From: Mycteria americana
Taxonomy: Eukaryota > Chordata > Aves > Ciconiiformes > Ciconiidae
DNA: 64,000 nt
Reading direction: 5' to 3'
Assembly (NCBI RefSeq): GCF_035582795.1
Contig: NC_134368.1
Coordinates: 37,322,501 to 37,386,500 of the forward strand
Below are positions 12,498 through 24,203 of this stretch, in pieces. Both the position numbers and the translations under genes were made by a program. The notes below the pieces were generated by a model, which made no database searches, was not told where the DNA came from, and was given only the letters and a program-made list of their open reading frames with translations. How positions within the stretch are numbered: position 1 is the first letter of the stretch; the number at the start of each line of letters is the position of its first letter.

Positions 12498-12985
12498 TCC
12501 CAGCTTTCTCCCCCGCTTCCTGCAGAGCCGACGGAGGCGGGAGGGAAGCGGAGAGTCAGCGCCCGAGGGGGGCGGGACCAGTGGGAGGTCCCGGCTCCCG
12601 CCTCCCTTCCCGCCCCCTCAGGCACCGCCTTTCCCCGCCCGACGACGCGAGGGGGCGGCCCGGGCTGCGTAGGGGCCTGGCAGCTAAACGGCGGCCGCAG
12701 CGCTGCGCGTTCCCCCTTCCCCTCCTCTCTCTTTCTCTCTCCTCCCGTGCGTGTGAGTATCCGCCCCGGTTGCCTGCGCCGTTACCACAACAAAGCCGGG
12801 GAGGGGGGAGACGGTGGCTGCTGCTTCTCGGCGGCTGCCAGCCCGGCCTGGCGGCAGCGGGGCTTCCGGTGCTCCGTCTCGGGGGTCGCCGGTGCCTCCT
12901 CCCCATGGAAGGTGCCCGGAGAGCGGGTGTGTGGCGGTTGAGGGCGGCGGGAGGGGGCGGTAGGCAATTTCCTCCCCCGCCTGTG
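12498..12985 (+). promoter_or_regulatory. CpG island, CFAP97 promoter and probable untranslated first exon
   Basis: CpG-rich sequence begins directly after the minisatellite and stops before the AT-rich block at about 13030. It contains repeated GGGCGG/CCGCCC-type boxes and a long pyrimidine tract (about 12714-12745). The coding start of CFAP97 lies 10 kb downstream behind a splice acceptor, so exon 1 must be non-coding. The best donor I see is GTGAGT at 12753-12758, just after the pyrimidine tract. Alternatives are GTAATT at about 12985 and GTGGGA at about 13010. The exact start site and donor cannot be fixed from sequence alone. Confidence 0.75.
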
Positions 12986-13029
12986 GTAATTTTTGCTAGA
13001 TCAAACAAGGTGGGAGACGTGTTTTGGTT

Positions 13030-13047
13030 TTATATATATATATATAT
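13030..13047. repeat. (TA)n microsatellite
   Basis: Nine TA dinucleotides at the sharp boundary between the CFAP97 CpG island and AT-rich intron 1. Confidence 0.9.
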
Positions 13048-14510
13048 GATTTTTTAATCATTATATAATTTATATTTTTATTATTTTTAAATTTGCTGTC
13101 TTTCTACTTGGGGTCTGCCTGAGCGACATGTATGTAGGTGTCTCCCAAGCACGTCGCGCATGCTATATTTGGAGGGCTTCGGCTGGCGTTGAGCCACCAG
13201 TGTTTTGTCATGCCGCCGTCAGATATATTTTATGCCCTGCTTCAGTGCTGTGCCTGCTCTCTCTGCTCCTCAGTGGGATTGGAAAAGAGGTGGGAGATTT
13301 TCTTCTGAGGCACCGGCCCTCATTGGCATCGTAGTTATCAGCTTTGGGAGCGAGTTACTGCGTTGTGCGTGCCATCCTTAAAGTTACTGGACTAGGAGGG
13401 ATGTGTTGAAGCGATGCTCGAATAGAGTTTAGTGAAGTGTTTTGGTTGGGTGTAGTTAGTGGGAATTAAGTCTACTGAAATTATCATTGTAAACAGCTTG
13501 CCTTGAGCGTGTTAAGTCATAGCAAAAGTCATATCTCCACAGTTTCCTCAGGACAGCGGTGTTGTAACTCCCCCTGCCCTGCACAGGGCTGTGTTCTGCA
13601 GTAGTGGTTCCCAGGGTGGGGCCGTAGTTTGGAAAAATAACCAACCACCAAATCTCTTGGCCCCTGTGGATTTGTGTGGAAATCACAAAAGAAGTAACTG
13701 TAAATCCTGGGCCTTTCTTGGCTGTCATTTTTGCAGCCCCTGCAGCAGAGCAGAGTACTGAATTCATTCCAAAGCATCTCAGTGAGATGATACAACAAAC
13801 AGCAGCATATGTCATGCTCATGAAGCTCTGTTTTTTCTGGAGTTTTCACAGCATGTTAGGGAAATTGTCATTTTAAAATACAGTTTAGCATGGCTTCTGG
13901 CACAACCGAATTTAAGGTCATGTAACTTCTATGCTTTGCTAAAGTTTTTCCCTTGCAGTTAAACTCAATTTTTCAGAAGCTGGTCTTATTATAGTATGCA
14001 AACATTTGCACTTGTTCATTCTTACTATAAAACATATAAAAAGCATCTAGTGTTTGCATTTGGACATTTCTATATTCAAAAATTGTGTGGTTAAAATTTC
14101 TATGCAACATTCATAGAAACAGCAGGAAAACTATGTGGGATGGAATGAATATAACAGAAATAGCAGTGCTAAATTTCTTTTGTATCCCTGCTTTTGTCTG
14201 TTATGAGGTGCTCAATGTAGAGCATGAAGTGCATTGTGCACATTTTTGCTTCTGTGAAAAAATAGTTAATCTCTTGGATAGAAGGCAATTGCTGGAGTTG
14301 TCAATGGAGAGAGAACAAAGTTCCACAAAAAGTTAAATTCTTCAGAGGAACTATTTAAAGACTAAAATGAAGTCATCATTACTAGAAAATTAGTCAACGG
14401 ATGTTAGCTTAAGAATGGGTTTGTAAAATAATTGGCATTTTAAAATACGGTTTCCAAAAATTTGGGCTCAGCTTTTGGAGTGCTTCAAGCTCTCCCACCA
14501 CTTTTTCCTG

Positions 14511-14571
14511 TTTGTTTTTGGGGTTTTGTTTGGTTTGGTTTTGGTTTTTTTGGTTTTTGTTTTTGTTTTGG
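14511..14571. repeat. G/T-only low-complexity tract (TTTTG/TTTGG)n
   Basis: The plus strand over this interval consists essentially of G and T, arranged as degenerate GTTTT/GGTTT units. It looks like simple repeat expansion in the intron. Confidence 0.85.
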
Positions 14572-17500
14572 TAGTGCGGACATTGTTCCTTTGTATTTTC
14601 TCAGCCTAGATAATCCTTGTAATGGTATGGAGTGGAGACCAGAGAAAAGGAGAGAACAAGTAATTTGGGGACATTCTCTTCCTTTCTCTTCCTTTTATTG
14701 GGACTTAAAGCTTTTATGACCTACTGGGATTTTTGTTTTGGTTTTGTGCTTGACCATGTTTAAAAGGACATTCAGAGGGTCCCATGTTTCTGCATAAGAC
14801 TTACATGGGCTCAGAGGGCCGTCAGGAATGCAGAGCCTGTTGAGGCTTTGAAAGTGCAATTAGCCAGTTCCTTTAGAGATTTGACCCAGCAGCGCATACA
14901 TGTGTTTCTCTAAGGAGTATTTCAAAATTTGCGGGATAGGTGGCATAGGTGATAGGAGCATCTAGAGCTTTTTAAAGTCTGCTCAGTCAGGACTCGGGTG
15001 ATTTATTACGTAATAATGTACCTGGAGCTTAGAGGTAAGAGCCTCAAAGTGAGCTGGCTCCTAGGTGAGCCTAGGTATCCCCTTAAATTCATGGGAGATA
15101 GGCAGACCATTATTATGATGTATGTACCTTAGTGCTTCCACAAGAGCTGCTTTTTAAAGTTTTTTCATTCTTTGCTTCCTGGTCCTATGCTCAACCAAGA
15201 CTGATGATAGTAAGGGTCGAAAACATAACCTACGTTCCTTGGCTAAGTATTTTTCCCATCCAACAATCTCAACTGATGTTTAAATTACAATACAATGATG
15301 GGTATTTGTCATTCTTGAAGCGTTTCATTGCAATAACATGATAAACGTTGGAACTCCAGGAAACTCATATTATGTTGAATTTAAAAGAGCGCCCTATATT
15401 TCAGCATTTTATTTGCTTTTCCATACTGATATTTCTCATCTGAAGAAATGAACAAGTCATAAAGAGATAATGCAAGAGAGGATTGCAAGAGGCCTTTACC
15501 TCATTTGCCCCCTACACACATTCTGAGGAAACATAAATATACTTGGACTATTCCTAAGTGATACTTGTTTAAGCTGTTCTTTCTATACTGATTTAGTGAC
15601 TGAATTTCTGTACTTACTCCTGCTCATCTGTACTAGACAGTGCTTGTTCCTCTTAGATAGAAATATATTCACTGAAAATTAAAAGAATTGCATCTTATTT
15701 TCAGTGGCTGTGGAGAATGTGATCATTATCTCTGTAAAACTGTATGTATATTTTCCAAACTGTGATAATAGGTGTCATCTTGTGGTCACAAAACTCGCAT
15801 CTATTTGATCTGCGTGGAAGTACATCTATGCAAAGTGCTGAGGGAAATGCTGATGACATACCTATTTGTGCAGTCAGGTCACTAAGCATACTAAATCTGT
15901 AACATCAGAAGCATGAACAAACTTCTAGTTCAGTGAGCATTTCTGTTGTCGGAGACAGTTCATGTCTTGTGCCACTTGGTAAGGATGGCCTGGTATTCTG
16001 GAGTATGCTGTGATTTATCTGCTGCTGAACTCTGTCAATAGCCTGTGAAATGGTATAGTTGCTTCCTTTGTGGTCCTGCCATCTATTTCAGGACTGACAC
16101 AGAGGCAAATCCAGAATATGCCAAGGTTAAGTGGCATGTGCACAGTATAGATGGTCAGCTCTTGGATGAAAGTTTCAATGCTCTTGAACTCTATTATGGC
16201 TTTATTTTTGAGGACTGTCTTCCTAACAGTAGCAGATGGGCATCTGTAGATTCTAAACATTTCTGGGCCATACCTCTATTGCATGCAATGAATGAGACAG
16301 GAGCGCAGACTGAACACAACTGGTCTGTTACAAGGTGAGAGTAGGGGGAAAGCTACTGTACAAATATTGGTGAAAGAATTGTTGTGTCTCATTTACTTTT
16401 GAACTGTGATGAAAGAAGGGTTTTATGCCTCCATGTAGTTTCAAGCGGGGAATGATCAATGGTGGTTTGAGAGCTTGAAGATATATACAGAGACCTTTAC
16501 TGAGGTCTGGGCCACCCTTGGGCTGTACTTTTTGAGACAGTTGACCAACATGGAAGCATTGCTTACATGAAGCTGGAGAAATGGTGTATCCGTTGTCATT
16601 TGGAAGATGGCAATACCTGACTCCCAACAGTCTGCAGCAGCTCCTTGGATTAGTCTCAGCAGATCCCAAGGGATCTGATGTTTGAGTGGTGTGCTTGGAG
16701 CTTAAGGAAGGCACACACAGGTAATCCCCCGACTGGCGCACCAGGGCAGCGGCAGGCGTAACTCCAGCCTTTACATGGCAGATATGCTGAAGTTTTGCTT
16801 TAATAAGAGGAATTGGTTTTCTTTTTCCTGCATGCCATTGTGGACTACTGTGCAGATTCACCACCTTCAGTTGCGGATAGCCTGGTTGGATACATGTTGT
16901 CCCAATATTTAAATCTTTATACTGGGCAGAAATACTCTTCATAGATATGCACCAGTACAGCAGGAGCAAGAAAACTCAGCTTCCTTTTACCTTGCTCTTC
17001 ACCCTCAATACCTGGCAGTAGAGTCTGTCCTTTTCTGGACTTTTTGTACCTGTGTACAAATAACATTTCCTGTCTTCCTATGTTATCGAAAGACTGTGGC
17101 TATGGGTCACTTCTGGGAAGGGTCAATGCCAGTGACCAGTTTCCTCCTAGCATCTTGCTGCCTTTTGGTCCCTGAGGTAGCTGGAGGTGGGACTCTTCCA
17201 GGTGGTGAGAAACTGTGTATGGCAGTAGGCCCATGAGATTTTTAATGTGGGTGGCATCACTTATGCTTGTAGAGATGGAGGGCCTTATGAAGGAAATCCT
17301 TCCAGAAACTGCTGATACTTTTTTCAAACAACATATGATTTGTTGTCTTTATTTTTTATTTTGATTGTAAGCTGCTTCTGTTCCCTCGGGGTTTGGAGGG
17401 TCGCTGGTCATTTTCTTGGGATTCTGAGTAGCCGTGGCCTGTTTAGACAGGCCTGATGGGAATCATCACTCCCATCATTTAACTTCAGTAGTCTCTGACC

Positions 17501-18501
17501 CAGCCTTTCTGCTCATGAAGTCACAAGGTGACCTTTGCTGAAGAACAAACATTTAATGTGTGTGTATGAGTGAAGTCCTGGAGCTGCAGATCCACACCTC
17601 TCGGCATAATGCATTGCAGCTTTTCATAGTTGGGGAGTGGCTTGGTTTTGGCTCAAGAGGAACTACTCTTTCTTTCCCCCCTCCCCTCTTCCCCCCCCCT
17701 CCCTTGTACATTAACTTGAAAGCCTTTGCCCTGCAGTTATCTAGGGTTCTCTGGTGGTCATGTGCTTTCATTTGCTCTAACAGATGATGGCAACTGACTC
17801 TGTTCCGGGACTTTCTCATGCCCATTTGCTGAACTGAAATCCTTGCTTGTAATAGCCAGGAGACTCAGGGCTTTCTGTTGGAATCCTTTTAAAAGGACTC
17901 CAAAGTACTTTGGAGCATCTCCAGTGGGCCTACGTCTGTTTAGAGACAGCACTGCTGTTCTGAGGGCTAACCTGTCATAGGTTTGGGAGTTACTAAACTA
18001 TATCTTGCAGCGTACAGGGAAAAATCTTTTCCTTTGTGTCCAGCAGAGAGAACTAGGGCAAAAAAGCAATCCAAAACAATCAAAGAAAACAAACAAAAAA
18101 ACCTAAGCAAAAAAAGCAGAGGAAAAAGGGCAGCAACAGCTGGGTATATTGACCCCATAAATTTGAAGTAGCAGGTCTTCCCTCCTTCCTCTTCTCTAGC
18201 TAGGAGAGAGAAAAAGACAGTGAAGGGCATGAGAGAGCCAGCTGAGAATCAGCTGGACAAGTGGTTTTGGATGCACTGGAAACAATGGTAGTTCTGATCT
18301 GGTCTGCAAGGGACAAATGGTGGTTCCATGGGCTGTTCAGATTATTCAGTTCAGGCACAAGCCTACTACTATCTCATGAGCCAACAGCAAGAAGTTTGTC
18401 ATGAATCAGCAGTAAATATGTAGGTTGTAATCTGAGCAAAGGGATTCACCCCCACGTAGTTATGTCTAGGTGGTTGATCAGCAGCAACATGGTTACCTGT
18501 A

Positions 18502-18773
18502 GCTGGACAGAGCCAGATTTTTCTTCAAGGTGCACCACGAAAGGATAGAAGCAATAGTTGCAAGGGAAATTCTGATTAAAGAAAAAAAATTCACAGTGAG
18601 GGTTGTTAAGCACTGGAGCAGGTGCCCACATAGGACTTTAAGTGTTCATCCTTGGAGTTGTTGAAAACTTGGCTGGACAAGGCCTTGAGCATAACTAGAT
18701 CCAACTTTGAGAAGTGGACTGGACTGGATAATGTCCAGAGGATCCCTTCCAACCTAAATTATTCTATGATTCT
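18502..18773 (+). mobile_element. Old CR1 LINE 3' fragment
   Basis: A diverged copy of the CR1 3' end: the TTTTTCTTCAAGGTGCAC region, CACAGTGAGGGTTGTTAAGCA, then CCCTTCCAACCTAAATTATT and the ATTCTATGATTCT tail. The reading frame is broken, and several segments are deleted relative to the copy at 242-740. It is an older insertion of a different CR1 subfamily. Confidence 0.88.
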
Positions 18774-21700
18774 AATTCCAGCTCCTGACTGCTTTGTGGT
18801 GTTTTGCAGAGGAACTTGCCTGTGTCTCAGCCAGCCCTTTCATCTCAGGGTGTAGGAACAGGTCCAGTGCAGCATGTCTAACTGTGTGGAGGAGCAGAGC
18901 TTGGATAGATTTGTAGTGTTGGAGTTTATTCTGAGCTGGGGTTGAGGCCTTGTGTTTTGTAGATTGGTTATGAACCCATCATGGTTTGGATTGGGGAAAT
19001 TGGTACCCAAGTTTGGACACCATATATAGTGTGCAGAACAGCTGTAGCAGGTATTGTGCTTTGAGCTTGGAAAATTAGAATATCTACTAAACAGGCTGGT
19101 TGTCTCATTCATTGGGGGTTGCCCTCAAGGGAAATAGTTTCCTGAGAGGTATAGTTCCTCCTTTGTATGCTTTGTTGTTTCTTAGTAGTAAAAATGAAAG
19201 CTTTAATTAAAGAGGAGGTAGGTAGGGCTGGGTATGTGTGGTTTGTCACATGGCTGGAAGCCGCTGCACTAGTTGATCTTTACCACTGTTGGTTGTATCT
19301 GAGAACAAACTAAGTTTTGGGTTAGTCTGTTTACAGGTTTTAAGACTTATGTTTCCCTGTGTTTCCCCTCTTTTAAACTAAACAAACCCTCAGAAGTTGG
19401 ACTTTTCTAATTGTCTTAATTTTTATTGCTCTCTTCCAGACATTTTCACATTTGTCTTTTTTTTTTTTTTTTTTTAAAGCCTCAGCCAAAAATGAGGAAG
19501 GGAGGAGAAAGAGGGGGGTGGGGTTTGAACTAGTGTGTTTTTACATGGTAACTTGTTTAATGATTGTTGTTTTTTAAAATGGTAGTCAGATTATATGTTT
19601 AGCATTTTTACCCTCTCTCAAGTTCACCATACAAAGAGGTGATTTGACAGTCAGCAGGTTTAAGGGGGCAGGATCCCTGACAGAGGGGCAATAATGAGTA
19701 AAGAGAGTCAGAGGATTTTGGAGTGTCCTAAAGAACATCTGCAACTGATAGTATAAATCTTTTAATTACAACATTTTAATCTTCCAGCCCCTTAGCTCTC
19801 AAACACTTGTTTCTGCTCTCTGAGATCAGGAGGGTGGGTCCCTGTTCTGAAGAGGTAGAAATTTCCAGCTGAAAGGAGAGGTGCCATCTGTGGGAGCACT
19901 AATTGTGCAGGCTGGGAGAAGGTTGCCTGCTTGGTTACTTCTTTCAGTATCAATTATACTTACAAAGCAAAATTAATAACCCTAAACCAGAAGGTGCCTT
20001 ATTGGAGCTGAATACAACATTATTATTGCTTCTGATCCTTTACATATATGTTTGTTAATACATCCTAAGATGATGCCTGTTCCTTTTTGTTCCAGGAAAC
20101 ATATTGTTGACTCATCTTGAGTGTACTATAGCTGTACTGTATTATGGCCTTTGTGGTGAGGCACAGTATGCACACAGTAATGTCAGAAATTTCTGATTCA
20201 GCCCACAGCATGCTTAAGGGGCTTGTTTTCCACTTTTATTAATTACCAGAATCTTAAGACATCCTGAAAGCACTTAGGGCCTTCAGAGGATGTATAGCAT
20301 ACAAATTCAGTGTGTTGTTCTGTGTACTAGGAATTTGTATATTACTAGATAGGAAAAAAAAAAAAAAAGCTTTTCTCTCTGTAGGAACCATCCTCTTCCT
20401 TGATGGTGAAAGTAGAATGCTTAAAAGAAAAGAAAGTTGATCACTGCTTCTACTTTAATGTTGATTTTTTTCTTTTTTTCTGTGATTTATTTCAGTGATG
20501 TCTGATGCATGTATTTCAGATGGTCTGCATTTAACAAAGTGAAAAATTGATTGGATAGCTTTAAGGTTTAACCAAGGTTAAAAATGTTATCAATGTTATC
20601 AAAAGGCAGTATATGTTCAAACACAAAACCCCATCTAAATCTGTATTATCCTAATTATATTATTATCCTAATTCTAGGATAACCCATTTTAAAGCAGGTA
20701 CTTGCATGTCCCTACATGGGTACATGAAAGGAGAGCGAGGAGCTGATGTGTGCTATATCACTTTTTATGTACTATCCTACCTTTGTATAAGATACTTCAT
20801 ATTGCACCCATGCCTAAAGGCCTGCTATTAGGCATTACCTACAAAAATATTTCAGGTGGTGCTGTAGTTGGCAGGTTTGCAGTTGGCAGGGGAAAAACAC
20901 TCAATACATTTAGTGTGAATAACGTCTTGATCTTTGTTTAACATGGAGGAGGATGTCAAAATGCTGCTTGTCCTTTGGGCAGTGCAGCAGCAGGCAGTGG
21001 TTGGCCCATACAGGGGCTAAGTGGTCTTTGCTCTTGCAGTGGCTGGCTGGTGAGAATATGGATGTAGTCTTGGTATGTAATCAGATGCTCAGTGTATCGA
21101 CCTCTTGACGAGAAAGTGTGGGTCCCTACTGCCCCAACAGCCAGACTGCATGTGCTTCTTGGCTGCTTGGCCACTGCTTTCTGCTCTTAAATGTGTCAAG
21201 CTTGGTGTTTACAGGTCAAGGGATTAAAAAGTGGTATAAACTAGGAGGAACTGCAGTGAGGAAGAGACAAATAGAAATGGATGTGCTTGGTTGGGGTAAT
21301 GGGTGGGTGTTACAGTTACAAGAAATAGGGAGAGGCAGGCAGAGAATTACACGGGGAGAGGAAATATTACAGTAAAAAAAGATCTGACAAATAATTAATG
21401 GCCAACCTGCTCACTTGAGTTGATCATATTTGTGTTAGAGGGTTTCATGGCAGAAAGCCACAGAAAGCATATATATTTTTTAAAATAAATATGGTGGTCA
21501 TTAGCATTAGCAGTTAATGATAAGTATTTGATTCTAATGAAAGTTTTCTTGGGATTTCAGAATATCACTTGTTGATTCTGTATTTTAACAATTGATAATG
21601 TAGCAGAACTCTGTACTTCTCACAGGAATAAAATTACATTCTGCCCTGTATATAAAGGGGTGTAAGTGTGTCTGTGTGTGTATGCACAGCCAATTTAGTA

Positions 21701-23183
21701 ATTTAGGCATGGTTTATCAGCAAAATTGCTTCTTCTGTATTACTTCTTGGCAAATTCCAGCTCCCTTAAAGACATTCTAGATGCATGAGGGGAATAGGAA
21801 CCAAAAATACCATCTCTTCAGCTATTTCCTCTTGTTTGTTTTTAATGGAAACTACAAAATTAATTAATGTTTAGTTTGTGAATGATTAAGAGCGTCAGTG
21901 AGAGAAATTGACCAGCACAGCATGTCTGTTTTCCATTAAGATGAAGGCTAAAGCCTTTAGGGGATTGTGCCAGAAAAGTGGAAGGAGCATTTGGCAGTGA
22001 AATAACTGGTGTTATGACTGCTGCTCCTTTGGCAGAGTCAGACTGCTAAACTGCATTTCTCCTGGTAACAGTGGTTGCTGTCCATGAATCAGTTGTGGCT
22101 CAGTCTTCATGGGAAACAGGCCACTGGCAGGTAAGCTATTCTTAAGTCTTGCAGAGTGGGAAGATGTCCTTGGCTGGTGCTAATGGTGGAAAGGAGTGTA
22201 CGGGCTCCTTGCTATCTTTTATCACCTTTTGCCACCTCTACTCTGCCCTTTTACCACCGTCTTGAGTTAAAGCCCATCCTCACTTAAGAGATTGTGTTCA
22301 GAAAAGAGACATCTGAGAAGTCGTGGTGTGACCACATATTATATTATAGCCAATGAGATAGTTTAGTCTCCTTTGCAAGAGTAGTGTTACATAAACTAAA
22401 AATACATGGATGTATGCATTAAAGTTAACAAAATTTTATATTTCAAGCTGTACTTGTTGGTCTGCATCTAGTTTCATGCCTGGAGCACACCTTTAAAGGT
22501 TAGTTTCATCTGAAAGAATCAAGTTTGCTCACTGTACTATGCAGTGTGAGTTAGAGGACTGTCAAGAAAAGCAGGCTCCTGATCCAAACTAAAGCATTAA
22601 CACTGACACACCCTACATCTATTACAACTTAACCTATAGAGCTATGGATCTTTTGGTGTAAATTGAAATTGCTCCTACTTTAAGTGCTGAAAGTCTACAG
22701 TTTGAATGGCTGTGTCAGCCAAGATGATGACCACCACATACAAACAAGGTTTTTAATCTAAAATCCAAACTAATGATGGCTTATTGGTGGCTGTAGCTTA
22801 AAATGGCTCTAGCTTAAAGGAACAAAATGAGATACTTCAATTGCTTGTTTGTCATAGTTAAGACTCTTTAGCCACTAACAGTGTTTGACTAATTTCCTTA
22901 GGAGTAAAAGTTTTGAAATCGTGGTGGGTTTTGTTGGCTTAAAGTAAAGCTTTTCGGTCTAACATGTAAGCTGTGTACAATAAGGCGGCACTGAATTTCT
23001 TTATAGAACTTACTATGGAGTTGTCTGTAGCAACGTAACAAAAATTAATTGCAGAATTATAAATTACTAGAGCTAAAAGAGTAAAGAACAAAACTATTAT
23101 ACTAAAAGTGTACTTGGATCTGTTTTTATGCTAACCTTTGGAAACCTTTTCTGATGGTTGCAGGCAGCACTTCGTATTTCAGT

Positions 23184-24042
23184 ATGGACCGGTTTGAAGA
23201 TGTATCAGATGGTGAAGTGGATCATGCTTTCTTTGACAGTGATTTTGAGGAAGAGAAAAAGAAAGCTGAAGAAAATGATGAATGTATAGAGAAAGGAAGT
23301 ACAAAGGCAGCTCTTGCAGACCCTGATTTGGTTTCTAATTCAAAGGATGCAAAGTGTTGTGAGGAGGAAAGTGAAGAAAAGCAGAAAGATTTGCGGAAGG
23401 ATCAGTCCCTAGAAAATACCACGGATCAGCTTGGAGATGCTTCATCGTTGTCACTTTCTCCAGTTGTGGTGAATGCAGGTACATCTGGAGCAACATCTGC
23501 AGCCAGTAGGGGAACGCAGGAGAATGTTCCTGCTGGAATCCCCAAAATAGTTAAAGAAGGTGAAGAAGATTATTATACAGATGAAGAAGATAGTAGTGAT
23601 GATGGCAAAAAACAGAAGGTTAGACCAAAGTCAGCTAAGCAGTCAAACAACATAAAAAAGGCTAGCAAAAAATATACTAATATCAGCTCCTCTTCCTCTT
23701 CCTCCTCCTCTTCCTCCTCATCCTCATCCTCAAGCTCAGATACAGATTGTTCTGATACAGATTCCGACAGCTGTTTATCAGATTCATCTCATTGTTCCTC
23801 AAAGAGGAATGCTTGTAGGAACACTCTTCTGTCTCCAAAACAAAAATTCAAGTCAGCAATGAAATTAGCAGAAGGAAAACCAAAGGTCGGTGACTACTTG
23901 GAGGAGTCTGAAGACACAGTGACTGACGTAACACCTCTGTCAACTCCAGACATCAGTCCTATCCAGTCTTTTGAACTTGCAGCATCAAATGATAAGAAAT
24001 TAAAAATAAAAAGACAGGAAAATGTGAACCAAGAATTATATG
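23184..24042 (+). CDS. CFAP97: Cilia- and flagella-associated protein 97, coding exon 1 (main entry)
   Basis: The acceptor TTGCAG ends at 23163 and the ATG lies 20 nt into the exon. The protein opens MDRFEDVSDGEVDHAFFDSD, matching the conserved CFAP97 N-terminus. Landmarks are an acidic/Lys-rich region, GEEDYYTDEEDSSDDGKK (about residues 130-150), a run of 18 serines (168-185), DTDSDS, and ESEDTVTDVTPLSTPDISP. The exon ends in phase 1 at TATG|GTAATT. Five coding exons (23184-24042, 24132-24203, 35370-35632, 44547-44697, 45400-45527) join in frame to 490 residues, against about 530 in human from memory. CFAP97 is the vertebrate relative of Drosophila Hemingway, tied to cilium and flagellum assembly. 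The protein is mostly disordered, and its best-conserved part lies in later exons. An upstream in-frame ATG at 23154 is in the intron. Confidence 0.96.
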
Positions 24043-24131
24043 GTAATTTTGAAGACTTTAAGTACAACACAAAATTTGCAAATCCTACGGGGCTGGGAAA
24101 TCCAATCTTATATCTGTATTTTTTTCATTAG
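24043..24131 (+). other. CFAP97 89-nt intron, exitron-like
   Basis: The donor is G|GTAATT and the acceptor is a T-rich tract ending CATTAG. Removal joins TAT-G to AT-TCC and restores the frame as Y-D-S-E-F-D-H. If retained, the frame stays open and stops at TAG (24129-24131), which is the acceptor itself. The first translated residues of the intron (NFEDFKYNTKF) resemble sequence that I recall as coding in human CFAP97. Confidence 0.7.
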
Positions 24132-24203
24132 ATTCCGAGTTTGATCACAGATATAGTCGAAAAGTCCTGCATGATGCCATGGACCTGAATCAGCTTTTGA
24201 AAG
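24132..24203 (+). CDS. CFAP97: CFAP97 coding exon 2
   Basis: A 72-nt exon, phase 1 at both ends, encoding the SEFDHRYSRKVLHDAMDLNQ segment followed by LLK. It is conserved in the family (human has [20 protein letters not shown]). It is preceded by the CATTAG acceptor and followed by AAAG|GTGACT. The small phase-symmetric exon could be skipped without a frameshift. Confidence 0.93.

Larger units (their letters stand above)
12986..23163 (+). other. CFAP97 intron 1
   Basis: This intron of about 10 kb runs from the CpG-island exon to the acceptor TTGCAG at 23163. It is mostly AT-rich and non-coding. It holds a (TA)n run at 13030-13047, a G/T low-complexity block at 14511-14571, a pyrimidine tract near 17671-17705, a T20-type run near 19457 and one old CR1 fragment at 18502-18773. 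Open frames near 16045-16969 look like chance or degraded repeat. Confidence 0.65.

Noticed and set aside
11620-12672. 350-residue Pro/Gln/Ser-rich open frame
   Set aside because: It is a direct product of the 21-bp minisatellite. Comparable frames exist on both strands, and no start context or family match is seen.
16045-16969. 97-residue plus-strand and 213-residue minus-strand open frames in CFAP97 intron 1
   Set aside because: They overlap in a region with no splice signals or recognisable domain. Probably chance or a decayed repeat.
23154-23183. Upstream ATG as the CFAP97 start
   Set aside because: It lies before the splice acceptor ending at 23163. The conserved protein start is the ATG at 23184.
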